Shown here in pieces: positions 1 through 10,340 of a stretch of DNA of 64,000 nucleotides (position 1 is the first letter of the stretch; the number at the start of each line of letters is the position of its first letter). The notes below the pieces were generated by a model that ran no database searches, had not been told where the DNA came from, and saw only the letters and a program-made list of their open reading frames with translations. The DNA comes from Terfezia claveryi (taxonomy: Eukaryota > Ascomycota > Pezizomycetes > Pezizales > Pezizaceae), in assembly GCA_015179025.1 (NCBI GenBank), contig WHUX01000097.1, positions 124,001 to 188,000 on the forward strand. Reading direction: 5' to 3'. The translations under genes were made by a program, and so were the position numbers.

Positions 1-1
1 C

Positions 2-525
2 GACCCCAATGTCTTTGCCACATCCATGAGCAAGATCCTAAGCTCCCACTTGACGACAAAAGCTAGATCTGATCCAGTGTTGGTCAGGAGTAAAGCCAAG
101 GCTCTGGTCATCGATGAGAGTAAGCTCGAGACAAAGGCGCGGCGGGTGCTGAGGGAGCAGAAGAGGTTGGAGCTGGAGAAGGGGAGGGTGAGGGACGTCC
201 TTCCAAAAGGAGATGGGATGGAAGTCATGAGGGCAGTGGAGAGGGAGAGGCAGTTGAGAAAGATTGCCCAGAGGGGTGTGGTCAGGATGTTTAATGCCGT
301 GAGAGCGGCGCAGGTGAAGAGTGAAGTGGCGCAGGCGGAGGTGAGAAAGACGGGACTTATTGGCATGGGGAATAGGGAGCAGAAAGGTGGGCTTATGCTC
401 GTTTATATAGCATCCTTTTATGACGTCTTTGTTGCTGATTGGGGTTTGTGAATAATATAGTTACCGAGATGTCGAAACAGGGTTTCCTCGACCTTATCCA
501 GTCCAGCTCGGCGAAATCGGCTTGA
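2..525 (+). CDS. RRP15: Rrp15-family ribosome biogenesis protein, 3' part, two exons
   Basis: Partial gene running in from the left edge. Exon 1 is 2-386 and exon 2 is 461-525, with a 74-nt intron (GT at 387, AG at 459-460, branch-like GCTGAT near 434). Splicing joins the Lys/Arg/Glu-rich helical body to the C-terminal motif TEMSKQGFLDLI, which closes fungal Rrp15 proteins. The first readable residues (DPNVFATSMSKILSS) match the start of the conserved Rrp15 domain, so the N-terminal acidic region lies outside the window. Rrp15 is a nucleolar protein needed for 27S pre-rRNA processing and 60S subunit maturation. Reading through the intron would give a different tail without the conserved end. 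Family is confident; the missing 5' end is not visible. Confidence 0.9.
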
Positions 526-1150
526 AATCTTCTGTCAAAGGGGGCCATATATCACACAAAATTATCTGAACTGTCCCTGGGCTACCTTCCGTAAGCCGGG
601 CTTTCACCATCCTTGGGATCACTGAAACCCATCCACGTGTATGTCGTTGCTTTCTATGGGTCTAAAAAGGCGTTCTCGATCTGTTGAATTATCCTGGTGT
701 AATGTAACGCTCAGTGCGTGTCGATATGTATCATTATTCATCCCCATTTCCATGCTTTGTGAAGAGAGATATCTTCCATACGTTTGCAAATGCGTTTACC
801 CTGTACTCCGCAACGGCCTTGTTAATTGTGAGCGTACAATATACTATCGGTGTTTGGGCAAACATAGCACCCAGTGATTACGTTTTGTCCTAGCGGTTAC
901 ACTCTCCAACATTAATTATTGTTAATTACTGAAACAATGTCTTGCCAAGCCAATATCCAAACCAACATACACAGATATTGTTAGATGTAAACAATGCGAG
1001 CTCCCATACACCTCCCCACCCCCCCAACACAGCTCTCCCCGCCTCCAAACACGCACGAATCGCAATAAAGAATATCCAACCAATCAACCCAACCCCCCTC
1101 CCCACCATCCCCGTGCGTGCATCCATCCAGTCATCTTCAAATTAACCACT
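526..1150. other. Intergenic stretch, no gene seen
   Basis: No supported gene. Short ORFs here are low-complexity and overlap on opposite strands. The last ~150 bases before 1151 are rich in C runs and probably hold the promoter and 5' leader of the next gene. Confidence 0.5.
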
Positions 1151-3024
1151 ATGGACCCCCCTATACCCCTCCCACCAAACTTCCCCCTCCCCCAACTCCA
1201 CGCCCACCTCTCCCAATTCATCCACCCTCGCTCCTCAGCCCACCACATCCGTCAAGCCGTATCTTCCTATTTCAGCGACCTAGCGGAAACCATCGAACAT
1301 GGCGGAGTCGAGCTCCACCCACCAATCACAGCAACATCATCACAAACTGACCCTATCCCCGATGTCGGGAAAGAAGCATATGGGAAGGAGATTGATGGGC
1401 TACTTGGCCGAGGGAAGTATTTAGGTCCGGGCCAACAACCAGCAGCATCTGGATCTCAAAAGCGGAAAATGAGTACTAGCATACCAAAGTGGGGTGGGAG
1501 CCTAGGAAAGTCCTCTGGTGCAGAATCAGCAGCAACTAAATCCACCACACAAGGCCCAACAGAGGGCAGACTCGGTGGGGAGAGATTACGCCGTGAATAT
1601 CTCCTCGCCGTCCGGGAGAACATCCTCGCAAAACGGGAATACGATGTCATGGCGTCCTCCATTCCAACGGAATACGACGCAGAGGAGCTTGCAAACAGTG
1701 ATGATGAGAAGGAGGAGGATGTCGAAGGGGTATGGGATGAAGAGGGGGAGTTTGGGTTACGCCCAAACGCGAAGGATGGTGCGCGGGAATTCCTAGATTT
1801 ATATCTCAGTACGCATTTATTGGGGAGACAGTTGGCGAAGTTGGGTATTTTGCAGCATTATGTGCGGGAGTTTCCAGCGAGGAAGGAGGAAGGAGGGGAA
1901 AGTGGTGGAATGACTCTCCCGCAGCCACCACAGCCACCACAGCCACCGCCGCCACCGCCGCCGAGTGTGGTGCTTCCTGCTGCGGGTGGTGCGGGTAGTG
2001 AAGACGCACATGCAAAGATTTTATTGCCGTTGGAGAAGGCGGTATTTAGGGTCTATAATGAGTTACAGGCGGAGAAAGAGAGGTTGGAGAGGGTGAAGAG
2101 GGAAGTTGGGTTTGGAAGCGAGAGTGGTGCGAGCGTGCATGTGGATCTGGGAAGGAAAAGGATAGCACTGGAGAGGACACGGGAGGAGTTGATCCGGTGG
2201 ATGGAAGAGAGGTTAGCCCATAGCGCTGCCGGAGGGGACGAGGAACTACCACAGGCCACGGGACAAACGGAAGGAGAAGGGAACATCCACCAAAAAGTCG
2301 TTGCCGACATCGAAGCCACTTACTCCTCTTATCTCAAATCCCGAGCGACTCTTGTCTCCCTAATCCAGCAATCCATCGTCCTTTCCTCCCCCTCCCCACC
2401 GTCTTCCACCCCCTCTACCATCAACATTACTAATACCACTACTACCACCAACAGCCCCCCTCCCCCTTCCTCACTCCCATTAACACCCACCCTCCCCCTC
2501 CTTCCCCTCCTAACCACCCACCTCCCCCCCTCGTCCATACCCAAAAATCCCTCCTCCTAACTCGCACACACATCTCCAACACCCTCTCCACCCAAAAAGA
2601 CACCCTCTACCGCACCCTCACTCACCTCGCACAGAACTCACACCTCCTCTCACCCTATCTCCACTCTGGCGCAATCAGTCTTGAGGGACGCGCCCCCACG
2701 GATATCGCGAGGTATTGGGAGGAAATTGCCAAGGCAAGGAGGAGGGCATTGGTGGAGGAGGTGGGTGGGAAGATGGATGCTGCTTTGGGGAAGTTGGGAG
2801 GGGTGAAGGCGAGGATAGGCGAGATAAAGGCGTTAGTGCAGTTAAAGGATGGAGAGGAGGATGGGGAGAAGGAGGAGGTTGGTGCGAAAGTGGGAAGAGG
2901 GGGGATTCCGGTTAGGAGTGGAAGAGGGGGGAGGAAGGGCGTGGTAGAGGAGAGGGAAAGGGAGAAAGAGGGCTTATGGGTTGGTTTGGGTGGGGGTGTG
3001 GGCGTTATTGGGGATGGGATTTAG
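1151..3024 (+). CDS. Unidentified coiled-coil protein (frame change near 2378-2530)
   Basis: I do not recognise the family. From ATG 1151 a 469-codon frame runs to a stop at 2558. It has an N-terminal helical segment, an acidic stretch near residues 175-200, a helical block around 210-240, a polyproline loop near 260-275, and charged coiled-coil segments to ~400. The adjacent +1 frame then continues the coiled coil without a stop to TAG 3022-3024. Both halves therefore probably belong to one protein of about 600 residues. The join must lie between 2434 and 2560. A possible intron is 2378-2454 (weak donor GTCCTT, branch-like ACTAAT, CAG acceptor, phase 0); a lost or gained base in the C runs is the alternative. 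The coding strand is C-rich to ~2700 and G-rich after it. Probably a structural protein, but no function is claimed. Confidence 0.6.
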
Positions 3025-3238
3025 CGGAGATTGTGATATGAACCGAGTTAGGTTGCTTTCCGTTGTATAGATTAGCTTGGTGTTATGGCATTTTAATTAA
3101 TTGCTTTTAGCTTGGTGTTGTTGGGAGTTGGGTAGGTAGATAGAAAGATTTCAGGGTTTTTTTGGAGGGAAGATTAATTGTGAAATAAGTGATTGCGGGA
3201 AATTCGTGATATATACCATACTGATCTAGCATAAAATA

Positions 3239-4205
3239 TATATGTTCTGGGCCGCTCGCGGGCGGCATACCCTCCGTGCCGGTCGCGGGCAATTAATATA
3301 ATTCCTCAATTTGGTAAATGTGAATCGAACAAAACATTCTGCTACACTCAAAAAACACCCTATGAAGTCATTTTTGACCACCCCATCCACATCACATACC
3401 CTTCTTCTTGGGAGAAGGCAGACATGGAACAAGGGGAATTCCAAAAAAATTACCTCAAGCCCTTCACATGATGAAGTACATGTTTGTGTAGTTAACAACT
3501 CATCACCTTCATCTCTGATGATGAATGGAATGGAGACAAGGATGCTACTGAGTTTATTGCTACTGTAGAAATCTGCAACATTTCCTATGCAATAGGTATT
3601 TGAAAATTAGTTTCTTATCTATGGGGTTCTTATCCATGGGGGGGAGTTCTAATAGACGGGGCCTAATGGTTCAGGCTATATAGACCATCTTGTGCTGAAT
3701 ATCGATGCGCTATGTGGAATTCAGTGAAGTTTGAAGCAATCATAATTGTAAAATGTTTTTTTTCTACATCTTGTTGCACGATTTCTTTTTACTCTAGAAA
3801 ATTCCCAGCTATTTCTTAGTTATAGGATCCAAGTAGGGTGCAAAACGGTACTTCCTTAATCGCAGGTACTTATTTATATGCAGATTGCTAAGGTACTTCA
3901 ATTCCTCGATTCTGAACCAAAACGAAGCAAGGTTCTACCTAGAAGTATACAACAGGCTACAACAAACATTATATTTTGCAGTTGTGAGATGGCCAAACCT
4001 GATAATAAAGGGCTATATGCGAAGCTATTACAAAATTTTAGCCTGAATCTATTGCAGTCGCTGGGATAGCTCCAGCTACGCATACCGTTATCAATTCTTT
4101 TTCTTTTTGGGTAAATCAGTACTCGTAAACCTTTATCAATACAAGTGCATTATGCACCAAATTGAGTAATTATTCAAATTGCCCGTGAGCGGCCCAGAAC
4201 ATATA
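3239..4205. mobile_element. Small TIR element, Tc1/mariner-like size and TA-rich ends
   Basis: Two ~50-bp inverted repeats bound a 967-bp segment. The left end reads TATGTTCTGGGCCGCTC and the right end is its reverse complement with one transition, and the match continues inward to a shared TCAATTTGGT block. The left copy carries an extra ~27 bp (3264-3290, rich in CG) ending in a second CGCGGGC, so it looks like a local duplication or insertion. Flanks are TATA-rich, so the exact TA target duplication is unclear. The interior has only broken short ORFs and no transposase motif that I can recognise. I read it as a non-autonomous or decayed DNA transposon. Confidence 0.6.
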
Positions 4206-5277
4206 CATGTGAGTACAGTTTATTGCCTTTGGCTGGTGATATTTATAATATCGCTCTTTGGAGGTTTCAGTTTCTGTATCCGGGCAGATTGCGGTTTTTC
4301 TACGAGAGGCTTGTGCGACTAAGACTAGCGGTTTTTATGGAATGACACTAGTAAAAATGGCCTAGTTTTTGCAATATGATGGTTTCCATGGAATTATCCT
4401 CTAGTCATAGACGTTACCCTGAATTGCGATGGTTGGTTCGAATACGGAGTATGCCAAGCAGCATGCGGTGCATAGGCATTGCATATGCAAGATTCCCAAA
4501 CCGGAAAGGGGAAAAGACACTGGAGTATTGGATGGGCTAAAAATTGAATTTTTTTTTTTTTTAAGGCTAAAGAAAAGATATCAAAGAAGGCTTCTACTAT
4601 CTCCCATGGCGCTTCGTCTCATTGTCTTTTATCCATCTTGGTGGATCGAGGTGTTTGGAGTCTTGTCCTTTCCGTTAGGCACCTAGGTGTAAGGGTTCGC
4701 CGCAGACAATGCAGTGGGTCCTATTCACATGAGTGTATGGGAACCCGCATGCAGAACACACGATGGAGATATTATTCGAGGAATCCATATGTGGGAGTAT
4801 CATTGTTTGTATTCGAGCTTGTGGTCTCCGATTATTGTAAAATTGTGATATCGTTCGCTGAGATAGAGGGGTTGTGTGATGTACTTTGCTGGAGGGTCCT
4901 CGTAGTTTAAGGTTTTTATAGGACTCTAGGGAAGGGCTCAATTAGTATTCTCGGGCTTGACCCACCTAGGGGTTGGCCCAGGGACAGATATAGTTGCGGC
5001 TAACATGACCAGCTAAATATTGAGAACGAAGTTAGACCGTCTTCGAAATCCTTCATCTACATCGGCCGATCGAGGTCACACTAGGTGACGATTAGCTTGA
5101 TCCTCTCCACCTAATGTATGGCGCAGTGAAAGACGATATGAGCTCCATCCTCTCTAGCATTCTCAGGCTGCTGGCGCAATGTCTCTTGGGATGAGGCTAC
5201 CGGTATTTGTCTAAGATTGGACTCGAAGTTGACCTTAACATCGGTCTTCCCTTTCCCAGGTGCCAGTGTGACCCAAA
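4206..5277. other. Unassigned stretch between repeats
   Basis: No gene supported. A T14 run lies at about 4549-4562. On the minus strand around 4700-4800 a short open stretch has a CxxC-x12-CxxC arrangement (CSACGF... HCIVCGEPL), which could be a zinc-ribbon remnant but has no start and no family match that I know. The 3' part may be the continuation of the inverted LINE fragment to its right. Confidence 0.35.
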
Positions 5278-6290
5278 CTAAGTGTGTCCTGGTCCGGTCA
5301 TGCTATCCACAGGGCTTTGAGCTGGCTCTCGATGGTGGATCTTCCCGTCGTCTAAGAGCCCAGAGATTGTGACGGTCCAATGTGCTTTAATGTCGGAAGC
5401 GGTCGTCCTCTGGTTCGAAAAACCACCAGGTCCTGACGAGGGGCCCTCCGTATGTTGTCTCTGTTGCCGTAAGAAATCTCCAGCAATCAGACGGAAGGCC
5501 GCTTGGATGGGTCCCGCCCGCGGGACTGTTGAGTCGATTATGGAACTTCCGTCGTGCAATATGGTAGTCAGGCCTCTGATCTGCGGTATGAGGTCGAGCT
5601 TCCTCCCTGCGATAGATGCTGAGTGGCGACCAGATCCGGTCACTAGGCTCTGATGCCTCTAGCTGCCCAGCAGGCTAAGAGGTCGTCTAGCTTGTCTTCC
5701 AGCAGTTCTATCCTGGCAACCAACTTGCACTTCTCGTGGCTGCTTCCGTGTAAGCTCCCGTAACCCTCCGCAGGGCGGTCAGGGCCTGGTATTCAAGCCT
5801 TCTTATGCTGGCCAATCTTGCGTCTGGTGGGATTGACTGCGGTGCCACAGCCTTTGATTCCCAGTTAGTCTGACCATTCCTGTATACATAACAGAATAGC
5901 TATGGTGGCCGCAGCCTTAGCTGTGCGGGCTTTGATGTGCGCATTGAATGTGAGCCGCGAATCGATGAGAAAACCTAGTGTATTGCGTGCTTTCCCCCTT
6001 GACTGGGCATCAAAATCTACTCTGCTATCTTTAGTCGTGCCCCATCTCAGTTTGTGTCGCATAGCAACCGTGTCTCTGGTATTACCGACGTCCTGGACAA
6101 TCCTGTCGTGGGTTTGTCTAGAGCCCTTAATGACAACTAGAGGGTTTACGTCGCTGACGTACGAAAAGAGGTCGATTTCCGGTGCAGGTTGCAATCTGGA
6201 GGGTGTTCCTAATCCTGAAGAGTGTCTTGGTGTGGAGAGGGGGTTCCATGGAGCTGCATAGGAGTAACAAGTATTTAAAAAAATAAAAAA
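5278..6290 (-). pseudogene. LINE ORF2 fragment, reverse transcriptase thumb/connection (inverted part)
   Basis: On the minus strand 6240-5865 reads as the end of a non-LTR reverse transcriptase. A GFLIDSRLTFNAHIKAR block is typical of Tad1/I-clade fungal LINEs, where the last RT segment carries LDxxLxFxxHI. Downstream (5860-5650) is the broken connection region with ALTALRRVTGAY-like residues in other frames. The part at 5643-5278 is open but I cannot assign it. The neighbouring plus-strand fragment holds the later RNase H and C-terminal region of the same kind of LINE. The order (5' part inverted, then 3' part direct) fits a twin-primed 5' inversion. Confidence 0.65.
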
Positions 6291-6299
6291 AAAAGGGGG

Positions 6300-6960
6300 T
6301 TCCATGGTCCATGTAAACTCGCTCTCGGCAGGAAGGGCCTACCTCTAAGTAGGCAAGAGGAAAGCAACCAATTTGACACCTCTATCTCGTAGGTCCGCTC
6401 TCACATAGGCATGGTCTGCTAGTTGGCAACGCACATAGGGATCTCAGGCTCTCATGGATTAGAGGTCATCTAGGCATCGAGGGGAATGAGAAGGCGGACC
6501 GGACTTGTAACTTCCAGTCATCACCTAGGCACATTCACTGGCAAGGCTTGCACAGTAACGGAAGGGGGCCTCCAAGCATTCTCCAAGGCAGCACGTAAAG
6601 AAGCAAGAACGAAAGTGGGTTATTGCGTGAGGAGGGTAGAATGGAACCGTCATGCCCTCTCAGCCTACACGTGGTTGCGTACCAACAGAGGCCCCCAGAA
6701 GAGCTGGCTGCACCACATCGGCAAAACGGAGTCAGCAGAATGTGCATGTGGCCACCCCTCGGAAACTGGAGACCACATAACGTTTAGTTGCCCCCGCTTC
6801 AACCATCCGAGGAGGGTCTTACTCGGAGAAAGACACAGCTGGGAGGAGCTCGACAAGCCAGAATGGAGGAAGGAGGGAGAGGAGACCTTCGAGGCTACGG
6901 AAGCATTTTTCAGGCTATTATACCAGGAGCTTACTTAAGGCCTTCAGGAAACATTAGTCC
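6300..6960 (+). pseudogene. LINE ORF2 fragment, RNase H end and C-terminal Cys/His knuckle
   Basis: The segment at 6449-6505 reads LSWIRGHLGIEGNEKAD, the final RNase H motif of Tad/I-type LINE ORF2 proteins. After a -1 frame change near 6486 the open frame 6486-6938 gives the usual C-terminal tail, including a CACGHPSETGDHITFSC knuckle (C-x-C-x7-H-x4-C) at about residues 100-116. The ORF ends at TAA 6936-6938. An A-rich run (6277-6294) and a repeated GGGGGTTCCATGG (6239-6251 and 6296-6308) mark the junction with the inverted fragment. No function remains. Confidence 0.75.
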
Positions 6961-7202
6961 ATCTCTTTAATATCCACGAGTCTCTTTACAGTTCCGATCT
7001 AGTCACCGATTTCCTAGTTCATTCATTTACAAGTTACTTCGTCGTCGAGAGGAGTGCAGGTTTCCTTGTCGGGAGTTATCAAGCGCGATCGCAAGGCCGC
7101 GCCTATACTAGCCGACTATTATTTGCGTCAGATGGTGAACTTAGAGTGAGATTTTGCATGCGTACAGGAAGAACAATACTTCATGTGCGTATGATATAAT
7201 AG

Positions 7203-7360
7203 GTGCGTGTCAAGAAATATGGATTCAAATTAGTTGCGTAGTGTAAGTATTGTAAGATAGGTATACATCAGGAAATATGGATTAAAATTAGTTGCGTAGG
7301 GAAAGTATTATAAAATAGCTATGCGTCAGGAAATATTAATTAAATGATTTGCGTCCGGCA
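7203..7360. repeat. Three tandem ~60-bp repeats beside the left transposon end
   Basis: Units starting at about 7203, 7261 and 7321 share the core AGGAAATATGGATTAAAATT followed by TAGTTGCGTAG. The third is truncated and ends just before the CTATAG that flanks the large element. Differences are mostly transitions. Confidence 0.7.
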
Positions 7361-7369
7361 TGGCTATAG

Positions 7370-7447
7370 TTTGTTCTCGTACCCAGACTCTAGCCTGATC
7401 TTGGCATTCGCTTCTGCGATTTAATCAGAAGAGAGTCTGGGACTATA
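7370..7447 (+). repeat. Left terminal inverted repeat of the large element, outer half
   Basis: Pairs with 43957-44034 in inverted orientation. It is interrupted by the Fot element; the inner half resumes at 10096-10175, where CACCTCCGAAAT follows directly. Confidence 0.8.
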
Positions 7448-10093
7448 CCCTTGGCGGCCTAGAAACGACCAATCACTGAGAAGCGACCACTGTCTAAGAC
7501 ATGCAGCTTGACCGGCCTCGTCAGCCTCTCCGCAGCCCCAATACCCCCTCCGTAATAGTATAATGGTCTTAACTAATATCAATCAAATCGCCAGGTCTCA
7601 GGCAACGCTAACAATACCCTCCGATCACAAGCATGCCAAAATATACGAAGCAACAGCTGCAGGAAGCGATCAAGCATGCAAAACGAGAGCCAGATGCACC
7701 TATGCTACGGATTGCAGATTTATATGGGGTAGACCAGCAGACATTACGCCGGAGGGTGCTAGGGACACAGCAGGAGCGGTCTATAGCCCATCGGGACCAG
7801 CAACTGTTCTCTACAGGTGATGAGAAAGCAATCGCTGGCTATGCTGGAATCATGGCAGATGCGGGATTTCCGCTTGGACCAGAGCTTTTGCGGCAAATTG
7901 CACAAGGAATTGTCAATGAGAGGCAAATACCCCAGAAATGCTCCTCATATGCACTCTCCGCCGGCAGCCCTTCCACCAGCAACCCTTCCGCCTCTAGCAA
8001 CCCTTCTGCCTCTTCAAATACCCCTATTCATATCGTTGGTATCCACTGGGTAGATAGATTTCTTGAGCGCAATCCAGGCTTCAAAAAGGTCTATATTCGC
8101 TACCAGGAAAGGGCAAGAGCAGCAGCAACTAATGATATAGAACTACAAGCTGATTTCCTATGAAAGTTAGCAAATCTTATACGACGGAAGAATATAGCTC
8201 AGGATGATATCTGGAATTGTGATGAGAAGGGAATTACAATGGGAAGAAATAGTAAGCGCACGATGGCTATTGTACGAGTTGGGGGTAGAAGTACAGCAAT
8301 GACTGAGGGGTCTCGAGAGTTTTGCAGTGTATTGGAGACTGTAAATGCTAGTGGAGAGGTTATCCCACCATTTATTGTCTGGCAGGGAAAAACTCATCGA
8401 GAATCCTATTATCGGGAGGGAGGGGTGGAACACGAAGCAACATTTGCTGTATCTCCAAGTGGGTATATGGATGATGAGCTTGGGTTTGAATACATATGTC
8501 AACACTTTGAGCCTTATACTCGCTGGGGTGTTGGAGGGGGGGCTTGTGAGTATGATGGTGATCCACCACCACGATGTCTAATTGTGGATGGTCATTCTTC
8601 TCATGTGGCATGGAGAGTGGTTAAATATGCTCTTGATCATAATATCCATATGATCTGTCTTCCATCCAAATCTACTCACCTTCTTCAACCTCTCGATGTT
8701 GGCTGCTTCTCTCTATTGCAGCGTGTCTATGAGCGCAACCTCAGTACATGGCTCCGCTGTAATCCTTTATTAGGAATATCAAAGCTTGAGTTTCTCAATA
8801 TTCTCCAGCAAACTCGGAAGGAGGTTTTTACTAATGAGATTATCCGGAGTGCATGGAGAGCATCCTGTTGCTGGCCTATTGATCGCTCTCTCCCACCTCC
8901 TCAGCCACCAGCTGCTACTTTTTCAGTTGCAAGTGCTATTATAGCTGCAGATGCAGGGGTTCCGGCTGCAGGGACAGGGGTGTTAGCTGCAGGCCTAGAT
9001 ACTCCTGCTCGGCTTCGTCAGCTTTCTCGAACACTTGTAGAGCAGGCACGGCAGAAGCTCAAGAATGATGATAATCTTAAGAGCATGGTATATGAGCTTA
9101 TTGACTTCACAGCAGAGAAGGTCACTAAGTATAGAGATATTGCACCTCATGCAGAAACCCTCAATAAGCTTCGAGATGGAAAGATACGTAAAACAAGAAA
9201 GAGATCTAGACATGTTGGAGAAGCTCGTGTACTAACCTACAAATATGTTAATGAAGGGATTAAGAAGCTTGCAGATACAGAGGCAGCAAAGGCTGAAAGG
9301 CGGCGGATTCTAGAAGAAAAGAAGAAGGTTGCAGAGGAAAAAAGGGTGGCTAAAGAAGCACTTGACAAGCAGTGGAGGCATGATTTACAGCAATATCAAG
9401 AGGTTGAGTTACCAGCATGGCAGGCAGAATACGCAAAGATTGACCAGGCTTGGGCAGCCTTAAAGGCTACTACAAATGGAAGGTCAAAGCGTATTGGTAA
9501 AAAACCTTCCTATCCTCTTCGACCAAAACGACCGCTCAAACCCAAAGGGGGGTCTATTGCTAGTAGTGATCTCACGATAATAGCAGAGGATATATTAGAG
9601 AAGGGGGCAAATAGTGAGATTGAAGGAGAAGGTGAAGAAGGTGAAGATGAAGAAGATTTGGTGAATTCAATGCGAACTCTTGATATTGCTTATTTTGCGG
9701 AGGTTAGTGCTCTTATTTATTGGCTTCCCGTTTTACTATTTGGCAACTGTTACTAGCTATATTTATCTAACATTAATATATAGATGCATGGATAGGACTT
9801 CTAAGTAGTTGTGAGCTTATTGGCAGAATATTTCAAATACAAGCAAGGGTAGAGGGGGGTAGGGGGGGTTATGGAGGAATTTTTACTGGCGAGAGGCCTC
9901 TTGAGTACTGAGCTGGTTTTAATGGAATGCAAATGTAACCATGTTGTAGAGCGTAGTCACTTCCATAGATATGTATTTAGCTAGTTTATAGTCCTCTCTC
10001 GGTGTTGTTTGGTATATTATGTTTTGTCTGTCACAGGGGGGCCTACAGGGGTGGTCGCTTCTCAGTTATTGGTCGTTTCTAGGGCGCCAAGGG
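7448..10093 (+). mobile_element. Fot1/pogo-type DNA transposon, 2646 bp
   Basis: The 43-bp terminal inverted repeats 7448-7490 and 10051-10093 match with two mismatches (both start CCCTTGGCG when read inward). TA is duplicated at 7446-7447 and 10094-10095. Size, TIR length and TA target fit the Fot1/pogo branch of Tc1/mariner. The element sits inside the left inverted repeat of the large transposon, so it arrived later. It carries one nearly complete transposase gene. Confidence 0.92.
7633..9756 (+). pseudogene. Fot1/pogo-type transposase with a single in-frame stop
   Basis: One frame of 708 codons runs from ATG 7633 to TAG 9754-9756, broken only by TGA at 8161-8163. The stop sits where CGA (Arg) would fit, so one C-to-T change explains it. 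The N-terminus has a helix-turn-helix (residues ~15-40, IADLYGVDQQTLRRRV) and a CENP-B-like second DNA-binding part ending HWVDRFLERNP. The DDE_1 catalytic domain follows: D197 in CDEKG, D319 in LIVDGHSSH, D355 in LQPLDVG, giving DD35D spacing as in Fot1. The tail (residues ~550-600) is a Lys/Glu-rich coiled coil and the end is acidic. It cuts and pastes its own element at TA sites. As it stands it gives a 176-residue DNA-binding fragment and, if re-initiated, a catalytic fragment. Confidence 0.92.
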
Positions 10094-10340
10094 TACACCT
10101 CCGAAATCATCTCCGAAATCATCTCCAGTGCCAAGATTTTCGGAGATGCTAGCGTGGTTCCGGAGGTGCTAGCGCATTTGTGATGTATAATCAACTAGTC
10201 TTAGTCTGGTGGGCACAAGCCCCCCGCCAAAGTAATCAACGGTAGCAATCCCATTCACCCTGAACAAAACATCACCCCTGTATAGCTCTCCAGCTCTCTT
10301 CCGTCTTAGTGGTCCTTTTTAGCTTAGCCAATTCCTACCC

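Noticed and set aside
926..1350. Overlapping ORFs on both strands upstream of the coiled-coil gene
   Set aside because: Pro/His-rich, produced by C runs, with no start context or family.
4675..4941. Possible zinc-ribbon protein on minus (CxxC-x12-CxxC)
   Set aside because: No ATG start, surrounded by decayed repeats. Mentioned only as a remnant.
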